Under the pieces are notes generated by a model. The model was given only the letters and a program-made list of their open reading frames with translations. It made no database searches and was not told where the DNA came from. A stretch of 9,851 nt of DNA from Bacteroidota bacterium (GTDB taxonomy: Bacteria > Bacteroidota > Bacteroidia > Chitinophagales > Chitinophagaceae). The stretch lies in the NCBI GenBank assembly GCA_023429985.1, contig JAEZCV010000095.1, forward strand, positions 1 through 9,851. Reading direction: 5' to 3'. Below, piece by piece: positions 6,549 to 9,851 of the stretch; within the stretch, counting starts at the first letter, position 1; the number at the start of each line of letters is the position of its first letter. A program made the translations under genes and the position numbers.

Positions 6549-9230
6549 CTAAGACCTGCCGCTGTTTCTTAAATAATCTTTCAGTTCTTTATTAAAATCA
6601 TCTTCTTTCATCAGTTGTTCCATTGAAATATGCATTCGATAGTTCCAGTAATGATTGGGGTTTGCGGGCTGATTGATTCTCTCTTCGTGAGGATTTTCTC
6701 TTCTTAGCTTTTCATTCATTCCTAAAAGATCCTGCAACTGGAAAATGCTCCACATGGCAGGCGAATAAAGATGCTGCAAAATAATGGCACGATTGACCCA
6801 GGCCTCACAGAAATAGGGAGCATCGCCCGACTCACCTAGAATTTCGTTGAAGAAACGCTGTGTTTTTTCGCGGTTCTCCTCCCACCATCCGCGTATGGTA
6901 CTCATATCGTGCGACGATGGTGTAATTACAGAAAGATAAGGGGCATCCTTAGGGTGAAAGAATTCTGTTTGCGGATTTTTAGGCATGCGCTGGATTTCCA
7001 GACTCAGAATTCCCAATTGTTGCATCACTTCCGGAACAGAATGAGGCACCATTCCAAGATCTTCACCACAAATAAGCATTTCGGTTGCTTCCTTCATGGC
7101 AGGCAGTTTTTTCATTGCTTCGGCCTTCCAGAATTCATCCTGTCTTTTGTAAAAATAATTGATGTAAAGTTCTTTTAGTTTGTGCTGAACACCGGCATCA
7201 AGGTGTTGAAAAGAAGAGGTAGATTCCATTCCAATGCGGAAATGAAACAGTTGCTGGTGAGAGCCCGGTTCTTCAATCAGGATCACATTGGAAATAAGGT
7301 CGAAGATCCCTGCTTTTATTATTTCATTTCCTTCTGCACCATCATCAAAATATGCCGCAGCTTTTCTTTGCGTATCAACTATATCTTTTAACCGGTAACC
7401 CTGGTCGGTTGTTTCCAGGAAATGGCTTTTTACAAACAGCGCATGTTCACCAAAATACTGTTGAAGAATATCATCTGTAATATATGGTTGGCAATACCGT
7501 TCGTAATTAAACCAGATACCCCATTCACCAAATTCATTTACATGAACAGGAAGTGCAGGTATAAATCTTCCAAGAATACCTTCTACTGCATCCATGGGTA
7601 TACTCCAGATACGGAAAAATCCAAGTATGTGGTCTATCCTGAAGGCATCGAAATAATTGCTCATCTGGTGAAAACGCTGGCGCCACCATTCAAAATGGTC
7701 TTCTTCCATTGTTTTCCAGTTGTAAGTTGGAAAGCCCCAGTTCTGTCCTTTCACTGCAAAATCATCGGGAGGGGCACCTGCCTGCATATCCATGTTGTAT
7801 AAATCTGGCGCCGTCCATGCATCGGCACCATAACGATAAATGCCAATAGGAATATCGCCTTTGATGGCTATACCTTTTTTATGTGCATAATCAACTGCTT
7901 CTTTTAGCTGGAGGTGTAAATGGTATTGAACAAAATAAAAAAATGCGACGTTTTTGTGTTGGCGGGATCTTTTAGAAACCAGTCTTGCCACCTCTTCCTG
8001 GTTGTATACGCTATGGGTTTTCCATTTGGAATAATCGGCTGTTCCGTACCTATCGCGTAAAAAACAAAATGCAGCATAGGGAACCAGCCAGTTGGCGTTA
8101 TCGTTGAAGAAAGCTTTAAAATCTTTTTCTTCCATGAAGGACATTTTGTCCAGCTCGAACAATTCTTTCAGCACATTGATCTTAAACTGAATTACCTGCT
8201 CATAATCCACTTCACTCAGCGCATTCAGTTGTTTTTGCTTTCTTGAAAGCGATTTTATTGATCCAATATGTTTTTTACCGGCAACTTTTTGCAGGTTGAT
8301 ATAAATGGGATGCAAAGCAAATGCTGAAATGGCAGCATAGGGATAGGAATCCTTCCATGTATAGGTGGCAGAAGTATCGTTTACAGGAAGGAGTTGAATA
8401 AGTTTGAGACCGGTTTTTGAAGACCAGTCAGCCAGTTGTTTAATATCCAGGAATTCACCCACACCAAAACTGTTGGCGCTGCGGAGACTGAAAACGGGAA
8501 TAGCCACACCGGCACCTTTCCAGGTATTTGCAGGCACTCGTAAAAATCCATCGTGAATGATGGTTTTTTTATCTGCCGGAATATCGTAATGAAGCAAACG
8601 GTTATCGCCAGTTTCAAAACGCGGTTCTAAGGGGTCTTTAATATTTACAATGCCGTACTTATAAGTAATAGGGAAAATAGTATTGGAAAGATCAGCTTCA
8701 TAAATCCACCAATCCCCTTTTTTATGCAACAATAATGGCTCGGCAAATTCCCAATGATTGAATTCACTGGTATTACCGGAAATAAAAAGAACTTCATCTT
8801 CTCCCAGCAAAGGAGCTTTCACACGAAACTGGTGGGTAAAGCCCTGATTCTTTTTGTGTTTGGCTTTTACGTGATCTTTAAAATAAACCTTTGAAAAAGG
8901 TGTGGTAAGAAATGCGTTTTCAATATAACTTTCATCGTTCCAGCTGTCGACCAGCAAAAGATCGGATTGAATTTTACTGAGATTAACGATCCTTCCTTTT
9001 TCAGCCTCTTTTTTTACTTCACCATTTTCGCTGGTGAAAATGTAATGATAGTGTAAGTTATGTATAGAAACTTTATCAATTTCCAGGGAAAGACGCCAGA
9101 ATTCTTCATTGAAATACTCCAGCGGTACCGCTTTTGCAGGGTCGTTATTTCCCAGTTCAGGAATGTTGCCAACAACAGAGAGCGACTGACCGAAAAGTGT
9201 TTGAAACCGCAAGTAAAATTCTATTCTCAT
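6549..9230 (-). CDS. malQ: 4-alpha-glucanotransferase with two CBM20 domains (GH77, DPE2-like)
   Basis: This is an 893-residue disproportionating enzyme that moves alpha-1,4-glucan segments between maltodextrins or glycogen and sugar acceptors. Two N-terminal starch-binding (CBM20) domains are seen at about 1-100 and 130-230; the second has VLFISGNTSEFNHWE and DWWIYE. The GH77 barrel follows from about residue 240 (AIPVFSLRS, then GVGEF). Numbering from the ATG at 9230, the catalytic residues are the nucleophile D533 in FRIDH, the acid/base E723 in CGEDLG, and D775 in SSHD. The tandem CBM20 plus GH77 plan is that of plant DPE2 and long bacterial MalQ proteins. No signal peptide is seen, so the protein should be cytoplasmic. 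A TTG immediately precedes the ATG; I take the ATG as the start. A well-matched promoter lies about 50 bp upstream. The epimerase gene follows closely. Confidence 0.94.
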   Translation of the reverse strand: MRIEFYLRFQTLFGQSLSVVGNIPELGNNDPAKAVPLEYFNEEFWRLSLEIDKVSIHNLHYHYIFTSENGEVKKEAEKGRIVNLSKIQSDLLLVDSWNDESYIENAFLTTPFSKVYFKDHVKAKHKKNQGFTHQFRVKAPLLGEDEVLFISGNTSEFNHWEFAEPLLLHKKGDWWIYEADLSNTIFPITYKYGIVNIKDPLEPRFETGDNRLLHYDIPADKKTIIHDGFLRVPANTWKGAGVAIPVFSLRSANSFGVGEFLDIKQLADWSSKTGLKLIQLLPVNDTSATYTWKDSYPYAAISAFALHPIYINLQKVAGKKHIGSIKSLSRKQKQLNALSEVDYEQVIQFKINVLKELFELDKMSFMEEKDFKAFFNDNANWLVPYAAFCFLRDRYGTADYSKWKTHSVYNQEEVARLVSKRSRQHKNVAFFYFVQYHLHLQLKEAVDYAHKKGIAIKGDIPIGIYRYGADAWTAPDLYNMDMQAGAPPDDFAVKGQNWGFPTYNWKTMEEDHFEWWRQRFHQMSNYFDAFRIDHILGFFRIWSIPMDAVEGILGRFIPALPVHVNEFGEWGIWFNYERYCQPYITDDILQQYFGEHALFVKSHFLETTDQGYRLKDIVDTQRKAAAYFDDGAEGNEIIKAGIFDLISNVILIEEPGSHQQLFHFRIGMESTSSFQHLDAGVQHKLKELYINYFYKRQDEFWKAEAMKKLPAMKEATEMLICGEDLGMVPHSVPEVMQQLGILSLEIQRMPKNPQTEFFHPKDAPYLSVITPSSHDMSTIRGWWEENREKTQRFFNEILGESGDAPYFCEAWVNRAIILQHLYSPAMWSIFQLQDLLGMNEKLRRENPHEERINQPANPNHYWNYRMHISMEQLMKEDDFNKELKDYLRNSGRS

Positions 9231-9280
9231 CAATTATTTTTAACCTGTTAACGGTCATGTTCAATATAAACAAAGGTTGA

Positions 9281-9309
9281 CAAATGTATTAAAAGCTGTG
9301 AAACATCAA
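9281..9309 (-). promoter_or_regulatory. Bacteroidota promoter before the glucanotransferase gene
   Basis: The minus strand shows TTG (9307-9309), an 18-bp spacer and TACATTTG (9281-9288). This is the best match in the window to the Bacteroidota TTG-N19-TAnnTTTG promoter. The implied start near 9276 gives a leader of about 45 bases. The leader holds an imperfect palindrome around GTTAAC (9242-9254, ACC-T-GTTAAC-GGT), which could be an operator or a small hairpin; its role is unknown. Confidence 0.6.
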
Positions 9310-9359
9310 AAAAGGGAATAATAGTTTAAAATCAATAGTATAATTAAAAACCTCTTCCC

Positions 9360-9367
9360 TATTTTTG
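9360..9367 (+). promoter_or_regulatory. Bacteroidota -7 box before the small membrane-protein gene
   Basis: The plus strand reads TATTTTTG, an exact TAnnTTTG match, 13 bp before the ATG at 9381. No TTG is visible at -33 spacing; the upstream stretch is A+T-rich. The implied leader is about 9 bases. This site and the glucanotransferase promoter fire away from each other within 150 bp. Confidence 0.5.
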
Positions 9368-9380
9368 CCAAAATTTTTCT

Positions 9381-9536
9381 ATGGAAGTTAAAAGAAGCAA
9401 AAAAGGTTTATACTGGATACTTTTTTTCATTTCTACCGCTTTGTTACTGTTGGCAATTGCCACTAACTGGCCCTGGCTTACGCTCATCCTGCCTTTTATG
9501 ACTACATTTTTTGTGCTGGCTATGGATATAATTTAA
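9381..9536 (+). CDS. Small two-helix membrane protein (51 aa), function unknown
   Basis: This short open frame runs from ATG to TAA. The product starts with a basic segment (MEVKRSKKG) and then has two hydrophobic stretches, about residues 11-27 (from LYWILFF) and about 33-51 (from LTLILPF), separated by a short turn with NWPW. The positive-inside rule places the N-terminus in the cytoplasm, with both ends inside if both helices span. Support for a real gene is the TAnnTTTG box 13 bp upstream, the clean membrane topology, and a strong terminator about 80 bp after the stop. It is the only complete plus-strand gene in the window. I do not recognise a family. An AATTAGCTAATT palindrome (9535-9546) overlaps the stop codon. 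Confidence 0.72.
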   Translation: MEVKRSKKGLYWILFFISTALLLLAIATNWPWLTLILPFMTTFFVLAMDII

Positions 9537-9549
9537 TTAGCTAATTGGA

Positions 9550-9569
9550 AACCTGCCGGCAGGCAGGTT
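9550..9569. repeat. CCTGCC/GGCAGG palindromic hairpin
   Basis: AACCTGCC (9550-9557) and GGCAGGTT (9562-9569) form a perfect 8-bp G+C-rich stem around a GGCA loop, within an otherwise A+T-rich intergenic region. No T-run follows on either strand, so it is not a standard terminator. G+C-rich CCTGCC-type palindromes are, as I recall, scattered through many Bacteroidota genomes as small interspersed repeats; this copy may be one of them. Confidence 0.6.
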
Positions 9570-9618
9570 GGGATTTTGGGATAGTCCGTATTTATAAAAA
9601 ACATTAAGAATAAATTTG

Positions 9619-9640
9619 ACCCCGCAATTGTGGGGTTTTT
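9619..9640 (+). terminator. Rho-independent terminator of the small membrane-protein gene
   Basis: ACCCCGC (9619-9625) pairs with GTGGGGT (9630-9636), with one G-T pair, around an AATT loop. The run of five T at 9636-9640 makes a convincing plus-strand terminator. It lies 82 bp after the stop of the 51-residue gene. Confidence 0.75.
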
Positions 9641-9670
9641 ATATTAAGAACAATCATCGTTACATATTAT

Positions 9671-9698
9671 AAAAAAAGACCCCAAATTACGGGGTCTT
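9671..9698 (-). terminator. Terminator of the right-edge gene, possibly bidirectional
   Basis: AAGACCCC (9676-9683) and GGGGTCTT (9691-9698) form a perfect 8-bp stem with a 7-base loop. Read on the minus strand, the stem runs into seven T (9677-9671), a strong terminator for the gene ending at 9760. On the plus strand TTATTATTTT follows, so it may also stop residual transcription from the left. It shares the GACCCC/GGGGT core with the terminator at 9619-9640. Confidence 0.75.
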
Positions 9699-9702
9699 AT
9701 TA

Positions 9703-9718
9703 TTTTCAAATTTTCAAA
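9703..9718. repeat. Two tandem copies of TTTTCAAA
   Basis: The 8-mer TTTTCAAA occurs twice head to tail (9703-9710 and 9711-9718) in the 3' untranslated stretch between the right-edge gene and its terminator. With only two copies it may be chance in A+T-rich DNA. Confidence 0.5.
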
Positions 9719-9759
9719 TTATCTAATTAGTGGTGTCCGGGGAAAATTTGATTTTTTTC

Positions 9760-9851
9760 TTAGCCTTTGATTCCTTCTGCATTTCCGCTGTCAAATTCGC
9801 TCTTTTGGCTGCGCATGCTCTCTATGTGGGGAACAGGTGCAATTGAACCTG
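9760..9851 (-). CDS. C-terminal end of an unrecognised protein (partial)
   Basis: The last 29 codons and a TAA stop of a minus-strand gene enter from the right edge; the 5' part is outside the window. The tail reads PVPHIESMRSQKSEFDSGN and ends in EGIKG. It is polar, without a membrane segment or a motif I can assign. Evidence that it is real is the open frame with balanced codon use right up to the edge, and the strong minus-strand terminator about 60 bp after the stop. Initiation at the internal ATG (9816) would give only an 18-residue peptide, which is less likely than a longer truncated gene. No function is proposed. Confidence 0.55.
   Translation of the reverse strand, partial: GSIAPVPHIESMRSQKSEFDSGNAEGIKG

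Noticed and set aside
7422..7802. Plus-strand open frame of 126 codons opposite the GH77 domain
   Set aside because: It lies wholly antisense to the catalytic region of a well-supported gene and its translation shows no recognisable domain.
9231..9233. TTG start directly before the glucanotransferase ATG
   Set aside because: It adds one residue only; the adjacent ATG is the stronger codon.
9834..9851. tRNA T-arm-like stem-loop at the right edge (minus strand)
   Set aside because: CAGGT/ACCTG encloses an 8-base loop rather than 7, no acceptor or CCA end follows, and it lies in a plausible coding frame. The cut edge prevents complete exclusion.

Overview
The window looks like ordinary chromosomal DNA from a member of the Bacteroidota, most likely the Chitinophagaceae or a close relative. 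Three things point there. The family set includes a DUF6089-type outer-membrane beta-barrel, a 639-residue UbiD-family decarboxylase and a two-CBM20 GH77 glucanotransferase. The start sites lack Shine-Dalgarno sequences and have A-rich leaders. Four intergenic regions carry a TAnnTTTG box, the Bacteroidota -7 promoter element. The assignment rests on reading alone; no database was searched.

Layout, right to left, because nearly every gene is on the minus strand. At the right edge is the last 29 codons of an unrecognised minus-strand gene (9760-9851), followed by a hairpin terminator. Facing it on the plus strand is a 51-residue two-helix membrane protein (9381-9536) with its own promoter and terminator. 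Divergent from that small gene is a transcription unit of a 4-alpha-glucanotransferase (6549-9230) and an L-Ala-D/L-Glu type dipeptide epimerase (5494-6528). Next comes a separately promoted outer-membrane barrel protein (4494-5324). A tight three-gene unit follows: UbiD-family decarboxylase (2529-4448), a two-helix membrane protein of unknown function (2064-2516) and an ATP-grasp ligase-like protein (1034-2071). It is followed after 73 bp by a secreted TraB/GumN-family protein (43-960), whose stop codon lies inside a 7-bp tandem repeat at the left edge.

The glucanotransferase points to glycogen or maltodextrin metabolism, the epimerase to recycling of peptidoglycan peptides, and the UbiD protein to prenylated-FMN-dependent decarboxylation, possibly in menaquinone synthesis. 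The ATP-grasp protein probably joins a carboxylate to an amine, but its substrate cannot be read here. I see no phage, transposon, CRISPR, defence or secondary-metabolite system. The points most worth checking are the unexplained membrane protein and ATP-grasp pair behind ubiD, two probable TTG starts, the small membrane-protein gene, a 21-bp-spaced direct repeat upstream of the barrel gene, and the dense structured intergenic region at 9535-9720.
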